Shown: positions 1 through 12,204 of the stretch, piece after piece | Numbering within the stretch: position 1 is the stretch's first letter | Layout of the letters: each line of letters begins with the position of its first letter | Assembly (NCBI GenBank): GCA_026545225.1 | Contig: CM048845.1 | Coordinates: forward strand, 79,784,533 to 79,848,532 | Source of the DNA: Cornus controversa | Taxonomy: Eukaryota > Streptophyta > Magnoliopsida > Cornales > Cornaceae | Length of the DNA: 64,000 nt | Direction of reading: 5' to 3' | Position numbers and translations under genes: made by a program | Notes under the pieces: generated by a model | Told to the model about the DNA's origin: nothing | The model's input: only the letters and a program-made list of their open reading frames with translations | Database searches by the model: none

Positions 1-536
1 ACCAAACCCCCAACACCCTCCCCTTCTCTCCACCCTACAATGATATCATATTAGTACGCAAACAACACATAACTAACCGACCAAAATATCTCAATCTCTA
101 TTCTCTCATCAAAGGCTATCGCTTTGTTTTGCTAAAAATTGGACGATGGCCAAGAAGGGGATGGCGGTGGTTAGGACGACGATCATGTTGGCGGCGGTGG
201 TGGTTCCTTGTGCGGCGACGACAACGATGGGTGGAGAGAGATGATGGGGAGGCAGTGACAGTGGGTAGAGAGAGGATGAGGTGGAGGGCGGAGGGCTGTA
301 GGTGAAGAGAGGGAAGATGAAAAAAAAGCATTTTTTATGTGGCTAAAATGGTAATTTCATATATCTATATATTTGATCATTTTTTACAATAAAATATAAG
401 GGATAAAATGGTAAAATCACCTTATTTTTAAGGTCCGTTTTGTCAAATATGTTAAAGGGAAAGTTTGTATAAAAAAATACATTAGTTTGATTTGCTTGTA
501 ATTATGTCAAACTTCAAGGGAGGTCAGTGTAATTTA
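1..536. mobile_element. Partial Mutator-like non-autonomous element (right end only)
   Basis: The segment ends at 523-536 with a terminus that, on the minus strand, reads AGAGTAAATTACACTGACC. A close relative of this terminus closes the element at 52427-53665, which has a 9-bp target duplication. The body has a G-rich purine stretch around 160-320 (GGCGGCGGTGGTGG) like the C-rich stretch inside the 52427 element. The left end lies outside the window. No coding sequence is credible: the open frame on the minus strand here is low-complexity Arg/His-rich. Confidence 0.4.
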
Positions 537-3500
537 CTCTAATTCTAATAAACCACGTATATAGAATCATCAATTTAATACCTTCAATAATACATTGCAT
601 TAAATCATAGAATTTAAATAACACAAGTAATCTTAATAATAGAAAAAATAACTTCAATAATAAAAAAATTAAAAATAAAAATCAATGGTAAAATAATTAA
701 GAACGGATAGTCTTTCTTCCTAGATGTCCAAAGACGTGAAGATTCTCCTAGTCTTGTCTTCAAAGTTACCAAAACACAATGTAAAATAGTGTATCATACA
801 TCAAGAAAAAATAAAGAGAGTGTGATAGAATGCTATAAGAAAACACATTATATATATAATTAAAATTATAATAATTTAATATATTAATTTTTTATTAAAA
901 TATTATTAACATAATCTACGTTCATTAATTTATTTAATTATTAGTATTTCTCTATTTTTATTGTGAATGTTTACAAGTTTTATCAATAAATTTTCGGGTA
1001 TTACAATCTTCTTAGAAGAGTCTCAATCCCAAAGACCAGTACAAAACACTTGCAATCAACTGAAATAATCACACCCATACAATAACTCAACTCAATTGTA
1101 CACCAAGAAGACAAATAACTGAAGTTATGACACTACAAAAATCAACATTTACTAACCCAACACGTCGCAAGAAACTAAATCCACTGTATAAATCAAAAAA
1201 TTGAACAAGGTAGAATTGATATTAATTTTCTAATAATATAATTAATATCATTAGTTTCCTCCAATATATCATTTCTTAAAATCGATTAATAATTTTTCAA
1301 AATAATACTGCATAATAGAGAGTAAATGTTTAAATGAAAGATACAAACATAATTTAGCGGTGACATTTACATTCCAAAATGTAAAAAAAACATATGAATT
1401 GTTGAACACTTCTATAAACAGAGTCAACTACAAATTAATGAACTAACAAAACTTATGATCCACAGTGAGTTTGATGTGAACAAATTATGCGTCATAGAAT
1501 AGTCATGCTGAGAGTAAAATGATTTTTAAAAGTGAAAACTAAACTAACGAGTAGATAAATTTACAGTCAGTAGAGAATTAAAAATAAATGCTTTCATCAC
1601 ACCACAGTATACTCTTAGAATTATTTCATCCTCTCTCTATTAATGAAAAGTAATAAGCAGAACTAAAGTTGGGTAAAGGCCAGTGAGTTTATACTTCACT
1701 TTTTTGGTAACTTATGACATTAATAAATTGAAAATGTGAACTCTTACTGTTGTAAGACTCAAGTGAAATCTATTATAAAATTCTAGAAAAAACTGAGATT
1801 TGTTGCAAAAATAGTATTTAACTACCGATAATTTAATATGCGAGCCCCATAGCTCAAAGGTGATCTAACAATAAAAAAAAAACCACCAACCATTGCTGGT
1901 CTCTCTTTTGCGAGGTTTAGAAACATAGCTAAAATTATTTACATGAAGTGGTTGCTCTCAAACTAAGTGTGTGTAAATAAATGCAGATACAATAGAATAT
2001 AAGGTTATATTAATAGGCAATCCCATTGTATATATGTTATTGTATATATTTTGGAAGATTAAGTATACACCAAATTATAAAATAAAAAAGGTTTATAAAA
2101 TAGCACTCCGTAAATAAGGTTTAAAAGTTACCAAGTAAAAACATATAGACAATTTTCCAAAAAAAGTAAAAAATTTACAGAATTCTGCCCTTGTTGGCTA
2201 ATCAGCATTCAAACTTTTACAAAAAAAATTTCTTGGACAAATTAAGCCCAAAATGATGTTCCAGCTAAATGTAGACTAAACACATTTTCTTATAGGGTTG
2301 AAATCAAATCCAGGCCTGTAAAATCACAACCACCTATTTTTTGGCTGCACATTTTCTTGTACGGTTTGGGTTGAAATCAAATCCAGATGTGACATATTTC
2401 TATATTTCATAATTCCTTTTTAATTAAGGTGTCTCTTGAGATATTTCCTTCTGCAAATCATATTTGTTCTCCTCTTTCAAATTAACTCGTCATCAGTCCT
2501 TATCATATTTGGTCAAAAAGAAATCAGCCAATTTGATTAAAAAAATTCTAAAATACAAATAGATAAAATATTATTAAGCATAAGGTTTGGGAAGATAGAG
2601 ACGAGTGGAAAAGTGAACGACTTTAATTCTAACAACTGGCGGAGGGATTGAAATGAATGACGTCTCAGTCCAAAAGATGGTACAAAAAGATGTTACACTC
2701 ACAAAAATTAAAATTTTAACCACTAGAAAATTTTCATATAATTTTTATACGTGTGATTTCAGTACGCATCAAAAAAAAAAATTTATATTGACATATTTTT
2801 CAACCGAGAATATTATTTTTTTAGTTATATTTTTGAGAGCACACATATTCACGGAGTAATTTAGGATGACTCTCTTGATCAATCGTTTGAAGACTATTTC
2901 AGATTTTTTATTGATTATTCTATAATTGTTTGTTAGTGAGGAATGAGAAGAAGATCACACTACGAATGAGACAAAATATTTGTTGAGTATTCGTGTTCTT
3001 CCAGTTATTTTCTACAAAATCTCGTTCTTATCAGAATGAAATGAGTGTAAGTCTGTGTGACAGACTCTGTTGTACTTTACTTTAACGATAGTGGATTTGG
3101 TTCTCCGGTGTTATAAAGCCTTACTTGTGATTTTTTTCCGATCTTGATTTTCTACGTAAATCTAGTGCATTTTTACTTTATTGTACTTTATTTTATTTAC
3201 TTGTTTTGTGAGATTGATTGAATTTTTAATTGAACTTAAAATTTGAATAATCTGAAAAATTAAACAAAAAGTGAATAAACCTAATCACCTTTCCTCTAAA
3301 TTTTAAATCTAACTATTTCTCAATTGGGGTTATTTAGCTACTAATATTGAAAGTGATTGGCATTCTAAAAGATATTGAGTTATTTCTCTCTTTTAATGTG
3401 GGTTTGCAACTGTAGTGGACTCTAAAACAATGTAATAGGGTTGCACATGAAATTGGTAACTAGACTCTTCATCAAAAAGTCACTGATTTGCAACTCTCTG

Positions 3501-3965
3501 TTAAACAGTCACTGATTTGACCTTCTTGGCTCGTTGATGTATTGAACATTGATGTTCCTCTTTGTCATCTTAACACATTCTTGTTGTTGGGTTAAAAAAA
3601 ATAAAAAAAACTAAACCTCTGTTTAATTAGTTGGCCAAGTGATTCATATTAACAGTGAGATTAAGTTTAATATTAAATTTTACCTCTACTTTTAAAAAAC
3701 AAATGCACCAATAAAATTAATAAATTATCTGTCTAAATTATCCTGTGCACTATCTGCTTTATTATTTCATGATACCGTTCTAGAAAGTAATTATCGGTGT
3801 TATATCAAACCAACTTTTTCAAGGGTACCATTAGTCTTTATTTAAACGCTTTGTTCGTAGTCATCTTATGCCACTGTAATACTTTTGTGTCTGCAACTTT
3901 TATTCATTTCGTTTTGTTTGGCTAATCATTATCAGATAGACAGTTATGTTCGAGCTCATTGCATT
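537..3965. repeat. Copy 1 of a triplicated ~3-kb non-coding segment
   Basis: Landmarks recur in the same order in three consecutive blocks. Examples are TTTGATGTGAACAAATTATG at about 1471, 4930 and 7577; the GGCAATCC(C/T)ATTGTATATATG stretch at about 2018, 5461 and 15504; and TAATACTTTTGTGTCTGCAAC at about 3875 and 15240. Copy 1 begins near 541 with the block that restarts near 4057. About 2545-3200 has no counterpart I can see in the other copies and may be an insertion. No gene is supported inside; the short open frame at 2653-2859 is AT-rich and unlike any family I know. Confidence 0.7.
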
Positions 3966-4009
3966 GCTCTAGACATACTCCCTTATTGACGGAACACATG
4001 ATATCAATT

Positions 4010-6890
4010 TTATTCATAATTTTAATAAACACGTATATAAATTTTATTCATAATTTTAATAAACTACGTATATAGAATCACGAATTTAATACCTTTAATA
4101 ATACAATGAATATTACATAAAAGGAAAACAACACCGACATAAAATTAAACCATAGAGTTTAAACAACACAAGTAATCTTTAATAATAAAATTTTAAAAAG
4201 TAGAAGTTAATAGAAAAATAAGTAACAACTTGTCGTCTCCAATCAATAGTAAAATAAATAATAAGTAGCTGTCTGTCCTTCGGAGACATTCAAAGGGAGA
4301 AAAAATCTACGTTACATAAAACACCTAAATTCCAAAATATTATTAACATAATCTATTTTCCATTAATTTATTTATTTTTTAGTATTAGGTTTGCAAGTTT
4401 TTCCAATAAATTTTGAGTATTACAATTTTCTTAAAACACCCCAATCCTAAATAATAGCATCAATCACCCCAAATACTAGCATCAATCACGTTGCAATCAA
4501 CTGAAATAATAACTCTCCTCTACCGGAAGAAGACAAGGCAACTGAAGTTATCACACTACACAAATCAACATTTACTAAGCCAGCTGTATATTACGTAGAA
4601 AGTTAAACAATAAGTTGCAAGCAACTCAAGTTATCACACTCTTTATCTACTAATCCACTGTATAAAACAAAAAATTCAAAAAAGGAAAATTGATTTTAAT
4701 TTTCTAATAATATAATTAATATCATTAGTTTCCTCCAATATATCATTTCTTAAAATCAGTTAATAATTTTTTCAAAATAATAGAGAGAAAATGTTTTAAT
4801 GAACATACAAAAATATTTTAGAAATCACACTTACATTCCAAGATGAAAAAACATATAAATAGTTGAACACTCTTATAAGCAGAGTCTACCACAAATTAAT
4901 GAGCTAACAAAACTTATGACGCTCAATGAGTTTGATGTGAACAAATTATGAGTCATACAATAGTCATGGTGAGAGTTTGATGTGAACAAATTATGAGTCA
5001 TACAATAGTCATGGTGAGAGTAAAATACCTTGTTAAAAGTGAAAACTAAACTAATGAGGAGATAAATTTAAGTCGTTAGAAAATAAAAAATCATGCATTC
5101 ATCACACCACAATATACTATTAGAATTATTTCATCCTCTCTCTATCAATGAAAAGTAATAACCAGAACTAAAGTTGAGTAAAGGCCTGTGAGTTTATTCT
5201 TACACTTTTTTGGTAACTTGACATCAAATCTGACATAAATAGATTCAAAATGTTAACTCTTCCTTTTGTAAGACAAGTGAAATCTATTATAAAATTATAT
5301 AGAAAACTAAGATTTGTTGCAAAAATAGTATTTAATATGCGAGCCCCATAGCTCAAATGCCATTATCTAACAATAAAAAATGTCAGTCTCTCTCATTCGA
5401 GGTTTAGAAAAAAAAAGAGTAGAGACATAGCTAACATTATATATATAAGGTTGCATTAATAGGCAATCCCATTGTATATATGTTATAGTATACCTTTTGG
5501 AAGATTAAGTATACACCAAAATTATGAAAAACGGTCTATAAAAATAAGTACTTCATAAATGAGGTTTAAAAGCTGCCAAGTAAAAAAGATACACAATTTT
5601 TAAAACAAAAAATAAAAATAAAAAAAAAGTAAAAAATTTACAAGAATTCTGCCCTTGTTGGCTAATCAGCATTCAAACTTATGCATTTTTTTTTCTTGGA
5701 GAAATTTAAGCCCAAAATGATGTTCCAGCTAAATTCAGACTAAACCTTCTATATGGACAGAGTGTTTGACCCAACCCAACATGATGATCCAAGTATACAA
5801 GTTAGAGAGAGTAAATGAATGCTTCTTAAAATCAATTATTTTGTGAAATTATTGCACAAAAAGAAAAAAAATATATATATATATATATATAATCGGTAAT
5901 CAGCTACTAGGTTTTAAATTGGGGTGGTAGATTGAGCCATGCGATTCAGTAAGTTCAAGCAATGGCAAAATGTCATAGTCTCACAGAAGAGGCCAAATTT
6001 TCAATTTACCAACAACTTTTGTCACCAGGTTTCAAATTCAGGCACAAGATTTGCACATAAACAATAGTTCTTTTTAGAAGGTTTAAAAGCAATGTTTTTT
6101 TTGCTAGAATAGAACATGAAAAAGATGAAAGAGCACAAGGATTGGATTTAGTGATTAGTTTGTTATGGACAAGTACAACCGCAAATGAAATGAAGCAAGT
6201 GCTGAATCACTACAAATAATTATGGATCCACCTTATATTTCCCACTCAATTTTTTCAATTTTAATTTTGTATACATACATTATAACAATTATATAGTTGT
6301 CCCAATAATAAATTTCTTACCTACTACTGACCCATAAACTAAAGATTTCAATGATTGAGTCAGGCTTGAGCTGTTCAAACTTTTTGTATGTTCCTGCTAT
6401 TCTATTATTTTACTAAAGCTACATGGTAGTTTCTCACTTGAGTAATCAAGTGTTTAACCACATTATTCATGTCCATTTCATATGATCCATATCTCATTAC
6501 TACGCATGTGCTATCTCATTTTGCGCATTGGAATTTGGTGAGAATGAGAAAAATTATAGGTGAACTAACTCTCTGTTTAATTAGTTCTCCAAGTGATTGA
6601 TATTAACAGTGAATATTAAACTTTACCCATAACTTAAAAAAAATGCTCGAATAAAATTAATAAATTGTCTAAATTCTCGATGTTTTATCAAACCAACTCT
6701 TTCCAAAGTTGTTTGGTGCATTCATACACAACCACCTAATTTTTGGCGGCACATTTTATTATAGGGTTTGGGTTGAAATCAAATTCAGATGTTACATTCC
6801 TATATTTCATAATTTCTATTTTTTTACTTAGGGTCTGTTCTGCTTTTAATTAACTTGTACATATTTGATTCTCCGAATTAGCTCTCTAGT
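4010..6890. repeat. Copy 2 of the triplicated ~3-kb segment
   Basis: It repeats copy 1 with many substitutions and small indels, and shares further blocks with copy 3. One is the GGTGGTAGATTGAGCCAT stretch (about 5925 and 15778); another is the block ending near 6240 and 16180. The divergence is easily seen by eye, so the duplication is old. An exact 45-bp internal duplication (4928-5017) is younger. No coding sequence supported. Confidence 0.7.
4928..5017. repeat. Perfect 2 x 45-bp tandem duplication
   Basis: Two identical 45-base units, 4928-4972 and 4973-5017, both start GAGTTTGATGTGAACAAATT and end CATGGTGA. The equivalent sites in copies 1 and 3 have one unit, so this duplication arose after the larger triplication. 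Confidence 0.9.
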
Positions 6891-6894
6891 TCTC

Positions 6895-7891
6895 GTCATA
6901 CCACAAAAATTTACATTTATTAACCCAACTGTATATCACCAACATTTACCAACTCATCAAACTGAAGAGTTAAAAACATGTCTTGAGCAACTTTAAGTAT
7001 ATTCACATAAATTTGTATTAACTCCTGAAATCATTACAACACGTTACAAGTAACTGAAGTAATCACACCCACAACTGCAGATAACGCACAAGAGTGAAAA
7101 ATACGGTTAGGAGTTCATCACACTCAAATTTGCAAGTTAAGGAACTGGCAAAAATCTGCATTTACGAAGAAAATTATTATCGATAAATTTTTCAGCAATT
7201 CTAAGCAATATATTCCATTCATTTGGGTAACAAAAAGTAGAAGTCAGACTAGAAGTTGAGAAAAAAGGAAAAATAAACTTGAGGTTAATTTTATAATAAT
7301 TTAATTAATATCATTAATTTCCTCCAATGTATCATTTTCTTATAATTGATTAATAATTTTTCAAATATCATTTTCTTAAAATTGGTTAGTAATTTTTCAA
7401 AATAATACTGGATGATGAAGAGAAAAAATGTTGTAGTGAAATATAAAAAAATAAGTTAGCATGCCATATATTGGCATTCCAAAATTAAAAAAATATATGA
7501 ATAGATTAAGACTTTTATAAACACAATCAACCACAAATGAGCTAACAAAACTTATGATGCTCACAGCGAATGTGCCTTTGATGTGAACAAATTATGAGTC
7601 ATACAATAGTCATGCTAAAAGTAAAAGGTTAAAGTGAAAACCAAACTAATGAGTAGATAAATTTACCATAGCTAGAAAATAAAAAATAATGAATTCTCTT
7701 TAATTATTAATCCGATTTTTTTTACCAACATAAGAACAAAAAAAAAAGCATGTTTTCATCACACCACAATATTATTAAATTATTTCTTTCTCTCTCGATC
7801 AATGAAAAGTAATAAGCTAAACTAAAGTAGGTAAAGCCTAGTGAGTTTACTTTTTACACTTTTTTTTGGTAACTTAATATCAAATGTGAAA
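6895..7891. repeat. Copy 3 of the triplicated segment, left part
   Basis: It resumes the copy-1/copy-2 order (about 6900 matches about 4555 and 1135; about 7545-7680 matches about 1448-1560 and 4910-5070). It is interrupted at 7891/7892 by an LTR element and continues at about 12100-12204. It is interrupted again by two hAT elements and resumes from about 14792 to 16650. Confidence 0.65.
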
Positions 7892-8229
7892 TGATAGAGT
7901 ATTTGACTCCAATTATGAAACATACAACGAGTTTAAGCTGACGTGGATAAGAAGTCTACTTTAACAAGAACTTCTCTATCTCTAGGAGTCAGTCTCCTAC
8001 TAGGATATAGTCTCATTTGACAGCTATAAATACAAAGACGGTCCATATATCAGGTACGCAATTAATACCCCCGAGTTCCTTTATAACTTGAAAAAATTCT
8101 TTCAATTTCTAACTTGATCGTCGAAGCGTAGTCGGTCGGCACCGCGCCGGTGCCTTCTCGATTACCCTTCTCTTGTCCTTTTTTACAAGTTGGCGTTTGA
8201 CCAGTTCGGGGTGAATTTTTGCTTCATCA
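7892..8229 (+). repeat. 5' LTR of the gag-only Gypsy element
   Basis: 338 bp, TG...CA termini, with a TATA-like TATAAATAC near 8025 and a C/T-rich 3' part. It is longer than the 3' LTR. The two align end to end apart from one block near the TATA-like region. Confidence 0.85.
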
Positions 8230-8265
8230 GTTAGCGCCGTCTGTGGGAAACAATTACAAACTTAA

Positions 8266-9610
8266 TTGTTCTACACGAATCATATACGAAGCATGATGCA
8301 CCTACGATCTGGGTTAGAGACTACCACTGTACAGGACCCTCCAGCGCAAGGCCCTCCTGCAAGCCACAATCCCCCAGCGCAGGACCCTCCTACCGGCCAC
8401 AATCCCCCAACGGAGGACCTCCCTGTCGGACACAATCCTCCAGCCGCCCAGGATCCTCGTGTCGATAATGACCTTCCTGGCGGACAGGGCCCTCCAATCG
8501 GACAGGGAGGCATGCAACCCCCTAGACAGATGGACTTCCTTGGGGCATACCCCGAAATCCCAAACGACTAGGGACGGATCGCAGCGTTGGAATGCCAAGT
8601 CCGGAACTTGAATCAAAGTCTGGCCCAGATACTCCAACAAAATGAGGCAATTTTGTAGTGCCTCCCTCCTGTGGCGCTAGTACCATCGCCAGGTCTCCTT
8701 GTTGATCCAGAACGGGATGGTGTTGGGCGAGACAGTGAAGTCCCAACAGACGACGCAGCTTAGAACCGAGTAAGAGATGGGACAAACCCTAGTTACCTAG
8801 TCCCACTCAAAAAGAACCAACCCCATGGAGACTCAAGGCACCCAGGGAAAACTACCTATTATGACATGGAGATGCAAGACCTCAGAGTTAGGGTAGAAAG
8901 CATGGCCCACGCCACAAGAGGGAAGGGCCCTGCTACAGTCGAGGCACTAGTTCAGCAAACCAACCTCCCTTTCTCCAAGGGGATAATGAGTTGTCCTTTG
9001 CCCAACAAGTTCAAGATGCCCACCCTTGAAAGCTTTGATGGGACCAAGGACCGGCTAGATCATCTGGCGACCTACAAGGCTCTGATGCACCTCCAAGGAA
9101 TACCAGATGAAATCCTATGTAGAGCTTTTCCTACTAGATTGAAGGGTTCTGCTCGGTCATGGTTCAACAACCTGAAGTCGGCATCTATACGTTCCTTCAA
9201 AGAACTAAACCAATTGTTCGTAGGTAATTTTATTACCGCCCAAAGGCACAGAAAGTCTGCCACATATCTCCTGAACGTAAGACAGAATAAGGGAGAGTCA
9301 TTGCGAGACTACATTTACCGATTTAATAAGGAAATGTTGCAGGTCGATTCTCTGGACGATAAGGTGGCAGTTACCGCATTCATGGGGGCCAACTGCCTTC
9401 AAAATTCTTGTACTCAATTTCTAAGCACCCTCCAGAAAGTATGCCCGAGTTACTCATGAAAGCCCAAAAGTACATGAACGCAGAGGATGTCCTTGATGCG
9501 AGAAAGACAGACATAAAAAGGGAGAGACATTCCAGTGAGGAAGATAGAGACCCCAAGTATGGCAAAATGTCACGGGGGCAGACCGATAAAGCATCACGTC
9601 ATGAGTAGGG
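8266..9610 (+). pseudogene. Fossil Gypsy gag region (Retrotrans_gag domain)
   Basis: A Pro-rich N-terminal part (repeated PPAQDPP / GHNPP blocks, about 8290-8560) is followed by a recognisable gag core at 8866-9459. Core motifs include PLPNKFKMPTLESFDGTKD, then RAFPTRLKGSARSWFNNL, then LLNVRQNKGESLRDYIYRFN. This is the classical plant Gypsy capsid-type gag order. The sequence is a broken remnant in more than one frame and no polymerase region follows it. Confidence 0.8.
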
Positions 9611-9888
9611 AGGTAGGGGGCATATTGACTAGAAACATTAAAAGGGAGGCAGTTGGCCCATCCTTAGATTGCTGAGCATTTGCGGAAGTGCCACCAATAA
9701 GACTTTCTTTTAAAAGTTGCATTTACTTTAATTATTCTAGCTGAAGCTCAATTTAATATTGAGCCTTAGGGCGATAGCTCTAAGGTTTTTGCTCGAATAA
9801 TTCTCTGTTTGTTACTCAAATATCAATAGTAATCCTTTTTGTTTCAAAATTTGTTATTATAACTAAAACAAAAAGCACACCATCATAC

Positions 9889-11010
9889 GGGGATACACCT
9901 CCAAGGAGGGCCTTTAATGAAAAAGGCGGGATGGATGAATCTGGAGAACATTGTTTAACAGCCCTACGGGTCACAACCTTATAAGGGCCCAGCCCTACGG
10001 GGGCACAACCTTACGAGGGCCACCCTGCGAGGATACACCTCCAAGGAGGGCCTTTAATGAAAAAGACGGGATGGATGAATCACGAGAACATTATTTAACA
10101 ACCCTACGGGGGCCCAGCCCTACGGGGTCACAGCCTTATAAGGGCCCAGCCCTATGAGGGCCACCCTACGGGGATACACCTCCAAGGAGGGCCTTTAATG
10201 AAAAAGGGGGGATGGATGAATCTCGATAATATTGCTAAACAGCTCTACGGGGTCACAACTTTATAAGGGCCCAGCCTTACGAGGGCATAGCCTTACGAGG
10301 GCCACTCTGCGGGGATACACTTCCAAGGAGGGTCTTTAATGAAAAAGGCGGGATGGATGAATCCCAAAAATATTGTTTAACAGCCCAACGGGGTCACAGC
10401 TCTATAAGGGTGCAGCCCTATGGGGGCACAGCCCTACGAGGGCCACCCTACGGGGATACACCTCCAATGAGGGCCTTTAATGAAAAATGCGGGATGGATG
10501 AATCCCGAAAACATTGTTTAATAGCCCTACAAGGCCCAGCCCTATGGGGGCACAGTCTTACAAGGGCCACCCTGCGAGTATACACCTCCAAGGAAGGCCT
10601 TTAATGAAAAAGGCGGGATGGATGAATCCTGAGAACATTGTTTAACAGCCCAACGAGGGCCCAACCCTATAAGGGCCCAGCCTTACGGGGGCACAGCCTT
10701 ACAAGGGCCACCTTGCGGGGATACACTTTCAAGAAGGGCCTTTAATGAAAAAGGCGGGATAGATGAATCCCGAGAACATTGTTCAACAGCCCTACGAGGC
10801 CCAGCCCTATGGGGTCACAGTCCTACGGGGGCACAGCCTTACGAGGCCCACCTTGCGGGGATACACCTCCAATGAGGGCCTTTAATGAAAAAGGCGAGAT
10901 GGATGAATCTCGAGAACATTATTTAACAGCCCTATGGGGACACAACCCTACGAGGGCCACCCTACGGGGATACACCTCCAAGGAAGGCCTTTAAAGAAAA
11001 AAACGGGATG
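9889..11010 (+). repeat. Tandem array of ~140-bp units inside the Gypsy element
   Basis: About nine units start near 9890, 10031, 10171, 10311, 10453, 10577, 10717, 10857 and 10967; a degenerate tenth follows to about 11170. Each opens with a GGGATACACCTCCAAGGAGG-type block, then GCCTTTAATGAAAAAGGCGG and GATGGATGAATC. Each ends in nested short repeats of the type GCCCTACGGGGGCACA. Spacing is 140-142 bp with two short units (124 and 110). Because 140 is not a multiple of three, the small open frames along the array are by-products and not proteins. Confidence 0.9.
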
Positions 11011-11313
11011 GATGAATTTCAAGAATAATGTTTAAACAACCCTACGGGGGCACAAGCCCAGCCCTACGATGGCACAAGCCTAGCCCTACGGGGGCCTGGC
11101 CCTACTACGGGGACACGACCATACCTTTTAAGATGACTTTTAATTAAAAATGTGGGATGATTAATCCGAAAACATTGTCGACCTACCCTACGGGGGCACA
11201 ACCTATTAAAAGAGATTTTAGCAAAAGGCAGGTAAGTCCCGCCAAGGTGGTCACATGGCTTTATCAAGAGCCGTGCTATTAAATTTATTAATTAAAGTTT
11301 ATTAACCAAGCGA

Positions 11314-11382
11314 GTCACTGGCATAATGGTTAGGGTGAAACCATCAGAACTTATTAGCTAAGGTTCGATTCTTCAAAGTGAC
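11314..11382 (+). other. tRNA-like sequence (possible SINE head or tRNA relic)
   Basis: An A-box-like TGGCATAATGGTTAGG (11319) and a canonical B box GGTTCGATTC (11362-11371) are 43 bp apart. GTCACT at 11314 pairs with AGTGAC at 11377-11382, as an acceptor stem would. The anticodon region (TTATTAGCT) does not give a convincing stem-loop, so it is not a working tRNA gene. A (TA)n run follows, as at SINE tails. It lies inside the Gypsy element, so it is either a nested SINE or part of the element. Confidence 0.4.
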
Positions 11383-11412
11383 AATCATTTTATATATATA
11401 TATATATATATA

Positions 11413-11690
11413 AGCCGGGTTCTTATATATCGGCCAAAGGCCTGATCAGACGCGGCCAGGCCCACTAGGCCGGGCGCAGCCGGGACCTCAGAGCCTGGCC
11501 CGACCGGGCTCGCCTGGTCGAGTGCCCGAGCCGGGCAACGCCGGGCCCGCTTAGCTAAGCGCCGGGCCGGGGACGATCGGGCCTGCCTGGCCGAGCAGGG
11601 ACCATTGGCCAAGCACCGAGCCGGGCGCGGCTGGGCCCACCTGGCCAAGCGCCGGGCCAGGCGCGGTCGGGCTCGCCGGACGCATGCGAA
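11413..11690. repeat. GC-rich island of degenerate GCCGGGC repeats, then a purine tract
   Basis: About 280 bp of very GC-rich sequence in an AT-rich window, built from short repeats (GCCGGGC, GGCCAAGC, GGGCCCACCTGG) with an approximate 60-65-bp higher period. It is followed by about 60 bp of A/G (11690-11750). The Arg/Ala-rich frames across it on both strands are compositional artefacts. Confidence 0.75.
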
Positions 11691-11868
11691 AAAAAAAAAG
11701 AAGAAAAAAAAAAAAAAAAAAAGGAAAAGGGAGAAAAAAAGAAAAAAAGCTTGTATCAGTTTACAATTAATGAGTCAAGATAAAGCCCAGCAAGCCATGA
11801 TAAAGCCTAACAGCCCATCCAAAGTGTTCCTAAGGCCCAACGAGCAACCCTTATGAACAGGGGGCATC

Positions 11869-12099
11869 TGATAGGGTAATTTGACTCCAATTATAAAACA
11901 TACAACGTGGTCCATATACCAGGTACGCGATTAATACCCCATGAGTTCCTTTATAGCTTGAAAAATTTCTTTCAATTTCTGACTTGATCGTCGGAGCGTA
12001 GTCGGCCGGCACCGTGTCGGTGCCTTCTCGATTACCTTTCTCTTGTCCTTTTTTACAGGTTGGCGTTTGACCAGTTCGGGAGGAATTTTTGCTTCATCA
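11869..12099 (+). repeat. 3' LTR of the gag-only Gypsy element
   Basis: 231 bp, begins TGATAGGGTAATTTGACTCC and ends TTGCTTCATCA, matching the 5' LTR ends. It is directly preceded by a polypurine-like tract. Confidence 0.85.
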
Positions 12100-12204
12100 T
12101 AAAATGAATTAGATTTTGTTTAAGCACCGACATGAATAGATAGAAAATGTGAAATCTATTATTATTATTATTTAAATATATGGAATACTTGGTGATGTGA
12201 GACA

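Larger units (their letters stand above)
7892..12099 (+). mobile_element. Broken Gypsy-type LTR element, gag-only (LARD / TR-GAG type)
   Basis: Two LTRs in the same orientation (7892-8229 and 11869-12099) both begin TGATAG and end TTCATCA. The 5' LTR is followed by a primer-binding-like GCGCCGTCTGTGGGAA at 8234. The 3' LTR is preceded by a purine tract (AACAGGGGGCATC). Flanking 5-mers are TGAAA and TAAAA, a near-match target duplication. The interior carries a Gypsy gag region (about 8266-9610), then no recognisable protease, RT or integrase. In their place lie a tandem array (9889-11010), a tRNA-like stretch (11314-11382) and a GC-rich island (11413-11690). The LTRs differ in length and by roughly 7-8% over the shared part (eye count), suggesting a few million years. 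The element is a fossil with several breaks and could only have moved with outside help. Confidence 0.85.

Noticed and set aside
8280-8785. Minus-strand frames opposite the gag N-terminus
   Set aside because: Shadows of the Pro-rich repeat coding on the plus strand.
9951-10994. Four similar small proteins (GPSPTGSQPY / RGYTSKEGL type)
   Set aside because: They follow the 140-bp repeat, which is not a multiple of three, and have no start-site or composition support.
9889-11010. CRISPR-like regular spacing
   Set aside because: Units are about 140 bp, repeated throughout with no unique spacers, within a plant LTR element; it is an ordinary tandem array.
11385-11856. Arg/Ala-rich frames on both strands
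   Set aside because: By-products of the GC-rich island and purine tract.
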